Positions 11,506 to 24,044 of a stretch of 64,000 nucleotides of DNA are shown here, one piece after another. The DNA is from Impatiens glandulifera. Taxonomy: Eukaryota > Streptophyta > Magnoliopsida > Ericales > Balsaminaceae. Under the pieces are notes generated by a model. That model was not told the origin of the DNA and made no database searches. It saw nothing but the letters and a program-made list of their open reading frames with translations. A program made the position numbers and the translations under genes. The stretch lies in assembly GCF_907164915.1 (NCBI RefSeq), contig NC_061864.1:19318484-19382483 (forward strand), in the 5' to 3' direction. The stretch's first letter is position 1. Each line of letters starts with the position of its first letter.

Positions 11506-12480
11506 TAAAAATCTAACATGTCTTACAAATTATTTAAAATATTATTTTACTCGAGATTAATAATTTTGACAATTTAAAAAAAATAGATTTTTTTAAAATT
11601 AGTTTAAAAGTTTATTTGTTGATTTGAACAAATCAAACTGATGTTAGAGATTTTAAATTATTCTAAGTCTACTAAGTTTGAAGGATTTTGGTGAGTCTTA
11701 TATTTAAGGACAAATATTTTAGAGTTCAAACAAACTCATGGAGAAACTTTTATCTTTTTGATTTTTTATGTTTTTGATTTTTATGTTTTATAATTTTGTG
11801 TTTTTGATTTTGGAGGTTTTATTTTAGTTTTAGAGTTATTGAGGTTGTGTTTTAGTTTTCTCGGTCGGCCGCGTGCACCGCAACGGGAGAGAAAGAAGCG
11901 TCGGCTCTCGGCAACAATAGACTTGAAGAAGCGCCGGGAAAAACTTGAACATGCGTCGCTACAGAAAAAAATCGACTGTTATTCCTATTTCTAACTAAAT
12001 GGTAACCAAGAATGACTCCTAACTCAATTTTTTCTGAGCTAAAATGACAGTACTACAATATATTCACATAATATACAAGAAAATACAAGAATAAAATCAA
12101 TTAAAATCAAGAATGCACCAAAAACACAAAATGAAGATTTCGGGTCAAATGTGTTTTCTTTACTTCTAAATTCAATTGTTTAGAGTCGTTTTGTTTATCT
12201 TTAAACTTAAATCATTCTAGACTCAAAGGTTCAAAATAAATTTTAAACACAATAAGCCTAAAAAGTTTTGAGATTAAATCCAATTGGAAAGAAAATGACC
12301 CATAATGATTTAAATGACCTTTTTTTTTATTAGATTTTGATTTTTTAAATGATTTTCGGGTTAGTTAGATGTTGTTAGTTTAGATTTAATTTTTGTTATT
12401 TTGATTTCATTTACATATTTTACAATCAAGAACTTATTATTATTATATATAGACTTATAGTTTGAAGAGAGAAGAAACTA
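11506..12480. other. Upstream part of D unit
   Basis: Matches the E unit (about 40270-42380) with a deletion: the E segments at about 40445-41145 and 41360-41790 are missing here. A GC-richer tail at 11850-11960 (TCTCGGTCGGCCGCGTGCA and following) corresponds to 41793-41900. No gene is supported. Confidence 0.55.
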
Positions 12481-12489
12481 TGTTGTTGT

Positions 12490-12782
12490 TACCTCTTCAG
12501 CTATACATACGTGACCATTTATAATTCCAATCCTGGCATGAAGACGAACAATCGTCTCTATTTCTTCGTGGGGGCTTTTATCGGTCCAGGTTTTAGATGG
12601 TTCATCCATCGCAGCCTACATGATTTTCCGCACCGATTGAGTCCAGATTCTTTCTCAACGGTGTTCCAGCTCGCGTCCTCCCCATGCTTACGAATGTAAG
12701 CAACTAAAACTTCATCTTCTTCTTGAGTCCACGTACCTTTTTTCAATCTAAATTCTTCTTGTTCAGGTGAGTTAGATTTCAC
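12490..12782 (-). pseudogene. Inverted MYB exon 1 fragment of D unit
   Basis: On the minus strand, from an ATG at 12782, this encodes [18 protein letters not shown] followed by a complete R2 repeat with canonical [10 protein letters not shown]. It then loses frame in R3, although [15 protein letters not shown] sequence and even the exon-end GAGGTAAC donor remain further along. Only the first exon and donor are present, so it is a genomic fragment, not a processed copy. It lies head to head with the sense MYB remnant that starts about 270 bp away, and the two share a perfect 54-nt inverted segment (12634-12687 and 13117-13170). Confidence 0.75.
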
Positions 12783-13039
12783 AGTTGTTGATATTTAAAT
12801 CCTTCTTCATATTAATTCAAAAACTTATTACAATATTGATACATACATACAGAATTAAGAAAAGAGAAAACAGGGAGGGAGGATCTTGATTCTTGATTGA
12901 TTCAATTAATTTACAAGCGATTCTTCTTGTTTTCATATTCATCCAAATCAAGATCCGGTATATGTAATAAGTAAGTTTTTGGATTATGATTCATCTAATA
13001 TGAAAAGGGGTTTAAATATGTAAATCAAATTCCCATGAA

Positions 13040-14180
13040 CAAGAAGTTCTCGATTGAAAAAGAGAACGTGGACAGATGAAGAAGATAGAATTCTAGTTGA
13101 TTACATTCTTAAGCATGCATGGGGAGGACGCGAGCTGGAACACCGTTGAGAAAGAATCTGGACTCAATCGCTACTGCGGGAAATCGTGTAGGTTACGCTG
13201 CATAAATCATTTAAGACCTGATTTGAAGAAAGGTCTTATAACAGCCGCCGATGCTATGATCGGAAAAAGATGGTTCAAGAATTGAATGAAGAAGAACTGA
13301 GAATTACCTAAGCTAGCTGATTGAGGGTTTTGGAAATATTAATCATGATCTTCCTTCCTATTCTTACCATATTGTTTTTCAGGTAGATCAGAATTCAGGG
13401 CTCCAATCATTCCAATTCGTGTCTACTATTGCGATAAAACTCTCTTTCATTTCAACATCTACCTAATCTCGTTGATGGTTTTGACAATTAATATTGATCA
13501 TGGTTTTACTTCCTCTTCTTATATATGATGCTACTACTGATGCTTTTCTAGCTAGTGGCTCATAATCCAGAGCTCCCTCCTATTGTTGCTGCCAATATAT
13601 ACTTTGTCTTCATTACAGCAACCACTTGATCAGATTGAGAGTTTTGGAAAAACCGATCAAAACTTGCCATCATCATCTTCTCAGAATTATTATCTAGCTA
13701 GAGCTCCCTTCAATCCAATCTCAAGATCCTTTTCATTTGCCACAAATTGAGAATCTTTCTCAATCACCCGCAACCCAAAATCTACAATCAAATTGTATGC
13801 CTGGCCGGTCGAAAGAGAACCCACAATCAAATGTCAACTTCTCAAGAGGATTGGCATATATGCATTATTGGGAAACAACTATTTGGAGATACATCAACAT
13901 TGTCTATTTGGGTGGGGTGAGTGATTTATTTATTTATTATGGTGTTAAATTTGACATTTGTTATTTCATTGTGTAGAAAAAAATTTAAATGAAGAATCAA
14001 TGACTCTTTTACCTTTGGTCATAGCTTGGTTGGTGTAGATGGGGACAATATGTTTACAACTCTTCCAAATGAAGACGACGAGATGAATTGTCCAATTTTG
14101 TGCCCGAAATATTATGAATTCGTGAAAACATTTGAGGGAATTATTACAATCACGGCTATACCAAATTTTGATTTTAAATT
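13040..14180 (+). pseudogene. GAMYB-like pseudogene D
   Basis: Exon 1 remnant 13048-13275 has an in-frame break before [22 protein letters not shown] in place of RLRW, and a deletion removing most of R3. Exon 2 remnants (about 13330-13920) are scrambled pieces of the Ser/Gln-rich region, including SQSPATQNLQSNCMP. An exon 3 remnant (13978-14150) still follows a TGTAG acceptor. It is most like pseudogene E and more distant from A and C. The miR159-complementary stretch at 13699-13719 is preserved although the coding frame is lost. It cannot make a working MYB protein. Confidence 0.8.
13699..13719 (+). promoter_or_regulatory. miR159-complementary site kept in pseudogene D
   Basis: 20 of 21 bases match the complement of conserved miR159a; only the last position differs. 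The surrounding reading frame is broken. If the locus is transcribed, the RNA could be cut by, or compete for, miR159. Confidence 0.7.
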
Positions 14181-14800
14181 GTATTTTAGTTAATGGTAAT
14201 TTCTTAGAGTTTTTCTTCTTGAGGTATGTTTTCATTCTATGTAGAACTAGCTAGAAAGAAACATATTCTAATTTGTTTTTATCTTCCTATAAAAGCTTGA
14301 AGTTATCTATGACTTTATATGACACATGCTTCTTAAAATTAGCATGGAGGTTTTTTGTTTTGTTTTTTAATTAAAGTATTTATTGACCCAAGTATTTTAA
14401 TTGAAATAATTATAGATTAATTTATTTAGTATTATTAATTTTATAGTCTTTTGGCTTTATGATTTAAATAATTTTAATTTAATCAAATCGAGTTTGTTTG
14501 AAAATCCCTGAATTCCAGACTAAATATGCATGCATCCAGCTTCAATCATACTTAGAAACCGTTTGATGAAATATGGCAAGCATATATATGTGATGGGCTT
14601 AGCTTTCTCTCTTTCTGTTTAATAACTCGTTTCTCGTCTAACTAAGCCTTGTTTGGAAACAAGGCAAACTTCCAAACAAAAAGTCATTTGAAAACACTTT
14701 TTTATTAACTGCTTCTAGGCCAACTCCAAATATAATTGTTGTCCTGGTTTAATTACGAACAAATTATTATTATTTTTTTAACACTTTTAATCATTATAGA
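14181..14800. other. 3' flank of pseudogene D
   Basis: Aligns to the 3' flank of E (43840-44350). It holds a 9-bp-arm palindrome at 14646-14665 that is also present at 44258-44277. No gene seen. Confidence 0.5.
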
Positions 14801-17722
14801 CATATATTCATCAATAACATATAATTTGGGTCGGATCGCGGGTTTACAAAACCCCTTCCTGGTTGAGTAGGATCGACATCTGACCAGGAGCCCCTTGTCG
14901 GTTAAGCAGGAACATTAAACGCAAGATGTCTTCGTCTCTGAAAGGCATTGTCAAACGAAACTCTGCGAGTTCCTCGGTTTGATTGGTCATTGGAAGGAAA
15001 GGAACGAATTGGAACTGCTGGGATCGGTTGAAGTGTTTCTCTAGATCGGTGTTGTCTTCGATTTCAAGGGTTAAGCATCTTCCTCTTCTTCTTCACCACC
15101 GGTCGGAATATCAGAGATAGGATTAGGGTTCAACGGTGCTTTAGTTTCCAGTCCGGTGTTTGCTACTGCTAACTCTTAAGCCCTCTTTCTTTTAGTTTGT
15201 GCTCTCGTCTTCTTAGCAATCAGAAGAGATTTCTCTTTTTCCTCATTGATTTGTTCTTGATTGAGTTTCTCCTGAATTTTCCTAGCCGCTCTCTCGTTAT
15301 CAATCTCAGCTGCCTTGGCTTTTGCATCTTCGTCAGCTTGAAGCTGTCGGGCAACCTCTTCATCCGATCTCATTCTTTCTTCGTAGGCAATCTTTCAGTT
15401 CTTTACCAGCTCATAGAACTATAATGACATAGTTTGTATCGATGTGAGAGTTTGAGAGGTTACCTCTTGAACTTGTGCTAGCTTAATGTCGGTGGAAGCG
15501 ACCCGTTCTCTCAAGATTTCATTTACTTGAGCCTCCATGGATACCTGCCATGGGGCCATGGATTTTCGAATCATCTCCGCAATGAAAGTCTTCTGTTCTG
15601 GATGGTTTATCAAAACTATATATTCTCTTCATTTATGTCGGTCAGAAGACTTACTTGAGGAGGCTCTGGCCGATTTAGAGGGAGACGGATTGGTGGTTGC
15701 CTTGCTTTTGTCCTCTTATTCATTTTCTGAAGTCTTGATGGGAGATTCCGGTTGACCGGTTTCAGATTCATTCTAGCGTTGGTTCCCGGGTTCTGTTTCA
15801 GATGTAGCCCCTGCCAGTTTGGAGGATTCACCTTTTTTCAAAATAGAATTTCTCAGCCTGTTTTTCTTCTCGGTAAGTGAGCTCTTTTTCAACCGGAGTG
15901 GATATGGGCGGTTCTTCATTCATTTTGATTGTTTCTTCATACTTGGAGATTTCGGTGATTAAGTATTCTTTAACCTTTTTCATGATACTTAGCACAGTCT
16001 TATCCACGTTGGCTACTTCACCTTGAATGAGACCCTCTTCTCCTTTATCAATAAATGAAGACAACACCCTCAACTTGGCATTTGCCTCAACAAGGTTTGT
16101 TCTTGTCATAGCGATCGGTACAAATGTGGTTTTTGCTAGATCGAGCACGGTTTCCTCTAATGACACTAATTTCGGCCACTTACTTTCTTCAGGGCATTCA
16201 GGGAGCATATCTTTAAAGTTTACCTCCAGTCTTACTTTTGCCCACGCATAATAGGAATCGAATATGGCATGTGCTCTCTCTTCAACCTTCTTGAGAACAT
16301 TATCTACAATTTTCTCAGCTTCAGCATCGGCCATGCAAGAATCCGGTTTTTCAATAGAATCCGGAATAGTTGTATCGGTCGCCTCTTCTAGGATAGGATT
16401 TTCTTTGGTTTCAGTTGGAATGGTTTCCTCATTAATTTGACCGGTTGAATCTTTCCCGATATGACCGCTTTCAGGAACATGAGGCTGCTCGGCTACTATA
16501 TTGTCAATTCTTTCTTCATTATGTTCAGCTGACTTACTAGTTTCACCAACAGAACATGTCCGGTCAGTTTCAGCATTTTGACCGGTAGCATCAATTTTAC
16601 TAGTCACATCGGTTTCATCTAACCGATTGACTCCATCCACGATATTGTTAATAATTTCTGATACTCTCGGTTAAGCCTCTAAAACCACAAACTCAATCGG
16701 TTTTGCTGCAGAATCCTTAATCACAGGAATAACAGAGGAGATAGAAATATTTACCTCAGGAAGAGAAGTTTCCTTGAATTTAGAGCGACTAGCTGCGCTT
16801 GTAGTAGACTCGGCACGAGCTTGAGGATTGATCGGTGTGGGAGTAGACTCGGCAAGAGTCTAAGTGTAGATGGGAGTGGCCGCGCGGTTTTCCGGTGTAG
16901 AGTGTGTGAGAGCGGTTTTTGTTGCTTCGCTGTCGGTTTCCTCATCAACCGATGTCACATGCATCAGTCGTTTACCCTTCTTGACTTTCTCTTTTGTCTT
17001 TTTCACCTTTGTTTTCTTAGTCGTTGATTCTTTAACCTTAGGTTGTTTTTCTTTACTAACTCTAACAATGCTTTTCTCGATATTGACCGAATTTAATATC
17101 TTACTATTAGATAGGATGATACCTGGACCAGTAGGGATGTTGAAATGGAGTAGAATCTTGCCGATCTGCATGGCGTAACCTAAGCACCGGTTGGTCTTAG
17201 GACACACCATCTCGCATAGAATCTCGAATAGAATGCCCGCCCAGTTAATTCGGTCACCTAATAAAATGTCGGCCATCATCTCAAATTTCGACCGGGTGAT
17301 GCTGTCGAACTTACCTCCCTTGGCCTGAAGTGCCTTAGACACGATGTCACACAGAAGCCAAAATTCGAACCATATGGAGTTTTTCTTCCCAGTGAGTTGC
17401 ACCGGCTCACTGGTGTTAGAAACAATCATTTGAATACTTAGGGTTGCGTCTTCTGATAGGTCGATTGAGAAATCGCGCCCCTCTGTTGGAAGATGAAGGG
17501 CTTCGCCACTTTCGTATGAATAACCCTCTTCTTGATCTTGGCGTTCTTGAAAAATTCCTTAACCTCACTCTAATAAACTACGAACGGACCATCAAGAAAA
17601 TGTTCCAACCCCGATTCTTTGACAAATTCCATAACCTTTTGAACATCGATCGATCCATTGTTCTTGATATCTTCGAAGTCAACCTAAACAATGTGAACAA
17701 ACAACGCATTCTCTCGTTCCAT
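14800..17722 (-). pseudogene. Retroelement gag-like protein (plant transposon protein family), copy B
   Basis: Runs on the minus strand from ATG 17722. The N-terminal part has two early stops and includes the segment around residues WFEFWLLCDIVSKALQAKGG and RINWAGILFEILCEMVCPK. A Lys-rich stretch (KKTKVKKTKEKVKKGKR) follows near 17010. Downstream come an acidic, Glu/Thr-rich part (15828-16640) and a charged coiled-coil C-terminus (QLQADEDAKAKAAEIDNER, near 15310). Frameshifts and stops separate the pieces. The family, known from transposon-related ORFs and, from memory, common in Lamiales, is gag-like; no reverse transcriptase is visible. The sequence from 17247 on is the duplicate of position 1 on. 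Confidence 0.6.
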
Positions 17723-18356
17723 GATGAAATTTGGAAGACTAAGAAGTTTTGGTAGAGAGATAATGCAAAGGCAGAGAAATTTCAAGAAGATGATAAGCTG
17801 TGTTTAAAAATAACGTGCAAATGCCTTAATATATGGTGAGTGTGACAGTTGAGTCACTGAACAGTCACACGTCATCGTACGACTGCCTTGAAAAGGCGCC
17901 AAACTTTCCCTCCAAAATAAGGGCGGTAACTTTTTGGCGATAACTTTTTGGCGGTAAATTTCAGCGGTAATTTTAGGTGGTAAGGTAATTAAAATCGGTA
18001 CATTAATGCGTGGTAATTTTGCAGCAGTTTAAAATAGAACCGAATTAGAAAAGAGACCGAATTAAGTGAGCTATAGGGCTTTAAAGAGAAGCATTTAAGT
18101 TAAAAACATTTAGGAAACACAGAGCGGTCAAATTTAAAGATGCAACAACCGGTAGAGAAACAAAACAACTTGTTGTTCATCAAATACAAGTACATGAATG
18201 ATAGTCTTAATGCCCAGCATCTGCCCTCTCAGTTCAGTTTTCCACTGATTCCTTAGTTAGCATGTTGATTATGCATCAACAACATTTTTACACATATATT
18301 ACTTATATTGATTTACACATAATATTGAATTTTCTATTTTTGCATAATCTTCCGTC

Positions 18357-19678
18357 AGGAAGAGACGAGGGAATAACAAAAATATCACTATATCGAGGAG
18401 GCCACCGGGGTCGAAGATTGCTCTGAGTTTCAGAGAGGTAGATGGGAGGTCAATCGGCGAAGGTAGACGCATCTGGTCTAGACATTTGGGGTCGGTAGTG
18501 CGGGCCCCCTCAGTCATTTCGTATTGTCTGCTCAAGTGGAAGGCATTGAGTGTTGACCAATTGGATTCACTTTGGCTTGCTATGACGGTGATAAATTTAT
18601 TATACATTTAACATTCAAATAAAAGTTTATAACATTTGAATGTTGTATTTTTCAGGATCCGTTCGAGAGTACATATGGTCATATTGATCAATATCGAGCG
18701 ACTGGATTGCCACGCGCCAAACAAATATGGGTAGGTGGCACTCCGATTTGAACATTGATTATATACGGGTTCATCATGGAGATGGGGTAACGGTACTGGT
18801 CAATCCCCTACAAGACTACGATCTAGTCGATTGGGAGTTCGTGTGTAGACACCATAACTTCACAGATAAATTTAAGGTACGATATTTTCATAATTGAAAT
18901 AAAAACTGATAACACTAGTTCTAATTTTATTTTTTTATGCAGAGAAATAGTGGTATAAATGTAGAGAACAAGAATAATTTGAAATTCTCGGCATCATACA
19001 GACATAAGTATTTTTCACAAGTGGAGGAATATTTGGTATGTACATTATTTAAAATATTTAATATAAAGAATGTTACTAATTTTATAAATCATTTATTTAA
19101 ATAGGCGTGTGAAATAGGACGGGCACCCACTATCATTGAAATTTTCAAGAGGACCTGTACCTGAAAGTTACAAAAGAAAACCTCAACACGATCTCGGACA
19201 TACGAGCACAAGAGAAGATCGTAAGTTAAATGACTTTAAATGAAAATTTAATAAAATTATATATAGATTATATAAATGAAAATTAATTTCAAATGTGTAG
19301 GCGGAGATGGAAGAAGTAAGAAACGAACCAGATATCTCTGACTTTTACTTGACAAAGAAAGTGTTTGGACGCCAACTACATGGGACAGTGATCGGTATGG
19401 AATTTGGCGTCCGGCCCACACACTTTCAAGAGGATCGACGAAGTGACAACAATTCTCAACGAGCCATTGATCGGTTGTTGTTGGAGGAGAATGAAAATCT
19501 TATGGCAAAAATGAGAGAAATATCATCGACACTAGAAGAAATTCAAAGGTGGGATATGGAAAGGGCACAAAGGGAGGCGGACTGGGTGCAAAGGCGGGCG
19601 CAAAGAGATGCCCAAATGGAAGAATATAAACAACAAATTGCATTCATAATGAGGCAGTTTCAACCCCTAGCTAGTTAG
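18357..19678 (+). pseudogene. CACTA ORF2, Transposase_24-like, copy B
   Basis: Same exon pieces as the copy at 1100-2418. The last exon, 19301-19678, is open and differs at only a handful of residues from the other copy. The same apparent frameshift after IVEIFK is present, so the break predates the duplication. Flanks are identical in type: gag-like remnant to the left, palindrome array to the right. Confidence 0.72.
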
Positions 19679-19814
19679 TATAATGTAGTTATTTTTTGAA
19701 CATTTGTAAACGTTTTGGTTTGGCTGATAACAAGGTTTGGTTTAGAATTTTGAAATTATAATGATATTTTTGTTTATGAATGGTATTGTATATGTTTTTG
19801 TTGCGTAAAAAATG

Positions 19815-20240
19815 GACGACCTATTTGAGCCATTTTTAGGGACAATACCGAGAGATAATAGATCATCTCTCGGTTTTTCAGACGAGTAAAATACCAAAAG
19901 TTATTCGAAAACTTTCGATATTTCCCTTGTATGAACCGAGAGATGATCTATTATCTCTCAATTTTTCACACGAGGGAAAAACCGAAAGTTATTGTACCAA
20001 GAGAAAATAATGAGAGATTATTTATTATCTCTCATTTTTCACTCGAGGGAAATACCGAAAGTTTTTCGAAAAACTTTCGATATTTCCCTAGTGTTTAAAC
20101 CGAGAGATTTCGTAAATCTCTCGGGAAATACCCAAATAGATTTACCGTAAACCGTTATACCGACGAATGCCAAAAGTTTTCTAAACTTTCGGTATTAGTG
20201 TTATAACGATAGATATACGGTCATTACCGGGAGATTCTAC
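19815..20240. repeat. CACTA subterminal palindrome array, copy B
   Basis: Near-identical to 2555-2978, with the same chain of CCGAGAGAT/ATCTCTCGG and AAACTTTCG palindromes. It marks the 3' end of the CACTA remnant. Confidence 0.65.
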
Positions 20241-23200
20241 TCTTTTCTCTTTTCTTTTTTACTTTTGTTCTTTTTTTATTTATATTCTCTTTTTTCTAAA
20301 TATATATATCAACTTATTAAATTTAATATTTAAATTATTGAAGAAAATATAAAGTTATTATTTGAGATGTTTTTGTTTTTATTTTTATTTTATTTTAGAT
20401 TAAGATTAGATTTAAAGAAAATTTTATAAACAATTTATTTTTTCATATAGATGATGTTTTAGGTGGTGAATGAAAAGATAAATATTTTTATTTTATAAAA
20501 ATTATCTATATTTGAGACAAACAAAATTATTTTTTATCTCATAATTTCTAATTGTTATTAGTTATAAATATATAACTTGTTTATAAATTTAAAAGTGTTA
20601 CAAGTATTTAATTTATTTTTATGTTATAGTACATGAGTTAGTCATTCGATATTTTTTTTTATGTAAAGTATATCTTCAAATATTATAAAAATTAAAGTTT
20701 TATGTGAAAAAAATTTAATTAAGATTATATTAGTTACCCTACTTGTTAATGTTACAATTTTAAATTCAATTATCTTAAATTAAAAAAAAAATTTAAGTCA
20801 ACTAAAATTTTTTTTTTTTTTTTTTTTCAAATTCACCCTAAATATAATTCCTGGATCCATGTAATCATATCCCTTCTCCAATTTTGTATTTGGTTGAACA
20901 AAAATATAAATGATTGTTTATTGTTGATTTTTTGACGTGAGAAAGAAGACAAATGTAGACCTTGAATATGTGTTGGGCATGGCATGGCATGGCATGGCAT
21001 GGGCTTTCCATCTTATATCATTGTGTGCCTTGTTTGTTGGTCTATTCTTGGGCCCTTTGACCAATTGACTAACTCCGTGTTTTTGGGCTTTTATTTATTT
21101 GTGTCAGTTTTGGCCCATTTAATTTTTTAATTTTTTTCTATTTTTGTATAAAATACACGAAAATTAATTAATAGACATAGATTTATTTTAGTCTATTTGA
21201 TGTATTTTAGGGTTTTAATTTAATTATTTTAGAAATAATAAATAAAATATTTTTTAAATAATTATTATTGTTTTAAATTTTTAATTATTTTGGATGGTAT
21301 GAATAAAATATTTATTCAAAACAATTATTTTTAGCTTAAATTTTTAATTATTTTGAATTATATGAACACAATATTTATTTAAAATAATTATTATTGTCTC
21401 AAATTTCAAATTATTTTGGATTTCATGAACACAATATTTATCCAAAATATTTATTAGCTTAAATTTCTAATTGTTTTGAATTGTATGAATACAATATTTA
21501 TTCAAAATAATAACTTATTTTATCATTATTTGAATTTTTAATTATTTGGAACTTTATAAATATTAAATTTGTTCAAAATAAATATTTGTGGACCCTATTT
21601 TAATTACTTTATTTTTTTAGCCCTAATTTTAATTATTCTAGAGTTTAACCAATATCATGATATTCCCGAAATAATTATTTATTTTATTTTTATCCCTTAA
21701 GAGTCTATAATTTGTGTATATATAATTTAAAGACTCATAATTTATTTGAAAATCTTATAAATTGTGGGTTAAAATTAGGTGTCTTTATACTTGCAATTAA
21801 AAATTAAAAAATAACTTTTACAACAAAAACACAAAAAAAATATTTTTCTTAGGGTCAGCTTTGATTTCTCTTCTTCATTTCTTACATTTAAAATATCTAA
21901 ATAAATAATTAAATATTTATTTATTCCTTAAAATTAAATTTAAATTATTTAAAATACTGATATTTAATTTTAAAATATTTTTAGGTTATCTCTAAATCCA
22001 TTTTTATTTACAAGTATGTTTGAACTCTATAAATTCTAGTCAAGAATAATAATTTTGATAATTAAAATTTTTCTTGGATAAATTAATTAGAGAAGTTGGT
22101 TGGCTGAATGAAGAAATCAAACTAACTTTGGGATTTTAAATTAAAATGAAATTTATAATTTGGGTTTAAAATCGGGCGAAGCAATTGTCTGGGGTCGAAG
22201 TGGAGAAGTCGAAGGGCTTGAGATGTAACAACTAACTTTGTAACGATGATAAATATCGTAACTTCTGATCAAAGAATGAAAAATAAGAGTGAATCCGATG
22301 AAAGCGTGATGAGAAATCAAATACAAAAAATAAAATATTCGAATTAATAGGGGTTGGGCTGGTGCTACTACTATTCTCATTCTCGTAAGTAAATTATTAG
22401 ACCGAATCCCTCCTTTAAGTATAATGAGGAAGGTCTTAGACCAAAAATCAGAATAAAACATGGTAAAATAATAAAATAAACTTAAAATAATTAATATTAT
22501 TTATAATATATAAATATATAAAATTATAATTAATCGTTATAAAAATAAATATATATTTTTTAATTAAAATATTGAATCAATTAAAAAAATATATATTAAA
22601 AATAATGATGTATAATAAATAATATTAAAACTAAATAAAATATATTTAATATATTATATAGTAATAAGTTGTATATAATATTAATAAAGGATATAATGAT
22701 AAATTAAAAATTAAGTGATATAAGAAAAGTGTTATATTTAAGAGTACTAGTTATTATAAATTATATAAAGGTATAAATTTATATAAATAGTAAAATCTTA
22801 ACAAACACCATATAAAAAACACTATTAGTATAGTTTATATATCAATAGTGTTATACTTAACTATAACAAAACAACAGGCCTTAGGTGTAAATACAAAAAT
22901 AATATTAAAATATTTTATAATTTTAAATAAAATAAAAGTCATATAAATTTTAAAACAATATATATATAAAGTTAAACATTTATATAAAGATAATAAAATT
23001 TTAGTTATATATTATAAATTAATAAAATTATAAATAATTGAGATAATATTATAAATATTTGAGATAATATAGGAGATAAATAATTTTCAAATATAAAAGT
23101 AAATATTTTTTTAAAAATAATAAAAGCTTAGGAAAAAAAAATTATAATTTTGAATAATTGAGATAAATAGGAGATAAATAATTTTTAATTGAGATAAGAT

Positions 23201-23280
23201 AGGAGATTAATATTAGTAAAAAATTTAAACAAAAATAATATAAGTGGTAATTCCCGCTTAAAATTCAAATAAATAGTGAA
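20241..23280. other. AT-rich flank upstream of MYB B
   Basis: Homologous to 2979-6600 but more diverged. It has an extra repeat of the ATTTATTTAAAATAATTATT type near 21350-21420, four instead of two GGCAT units at 20980-21001, and lacks the MITE at about 22844. No gene seen. Confidence 0.55.
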
Positions 23281-23553
23281 TGTTTTATGATTTCTTGTTT
23301 CTATTTATTTATGATTATTAATTGTTGGTTAAGAACTAGTTCACTCAATCATAATCATTGCCTCATTGTGTTTGCCGTTGAAGTTGAAGAAGAAAAGAAA
23401 AAAAGAATCACTTGCAAATTGAATCAGTTAAACAGATCCGGGTATATATATATTTTTTTTTTGTGTTACTTAATAATTATGTATGTATGTATGAATAATA
23501 ATTAATGTAATAAGTTTTTGAATTAATATGAAAAGGAATCAAAATAAATAAAT

Positions 23554-24044
23554 ATGTCGTCGTCGGGGAAATCAACATTAATAATGGTGAAATCTGAAGA
23601 AAAAGAACTAGTTCATCTCAATCATAATAATCATCGCCATTCAAGAAGAAAAGAAAAAAGAATCGCTTACAAATTGAATCCGATAATTAGATCGGACGGG
23701 TATATATTTTTTTATTTTTGTCCGTTACTTAATAATTAATTATATATGTATGTATGAATGTAATAAGTTTTTGAATTAATATGAAAAGAATCGCTTACAA
23801 ATTGAATCCGATAATTAGAATCGCTAAATCATGTTAAGGTGGGTAAACCATTTAAGGCCCGAATTGAAGAAAGGTCCGTTAACCGCCAATGAAATAGAGA
23901 CGATCGTTCGTCTTCATGCTAGGATCGGAAATAAATGGTCCCGCATAGCAGAAAAGGTAATATATATATAATTAAGTTCTCTTGAATTCAAACTATAATA
24001 ATAACAATAATAACTTCTTAATTATATAATTATATAATTCCTCT
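23554..24044 (+). pseudogene. GAMYB-like pseudogene B (rearranged exon 1 only)
   Basis: After MVKSEEKE (ATG at 23585) the exon is replaced by a diverged second copy of the MYB leader. A 30-bp piece of that copy occurs again (23661-23690 and 23789-23818). The sequence then rejoins exon 1 at the end of R2 (23819 on): VNHLRPELKKGPL through NKWSRIAEK and the GTAATA donor. Intron 1 follows and stops at about 24044, where unrelated repeat DNA begins; exons 2 and 3 are absent. No MYB domain can be made. Confidence 0.8.

Larger units (their letters stand above)
17247..24044. repeat. Second copy (B) of the transposon block plus MYB upstream region
   Basis: Starting at 17247 the sequence repeats that of position 1 almost base for base through the gag-like fragment, CACTA ORF2 and CACTA palindromes (to about 20240). 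It then follows the AT-rich flank with more differences and ends inside MYB intron 1. The unit is direct, with a spacing of about 17.25 kb at its left end. The true left boundary of the first copy is outside the window. Confidence 0.8.

Noticed and set aside
12511..12699. 62-aa plus-strand frame, also at 42401-42592
   Set aside because: Antisense of the inverted MYB fragment.
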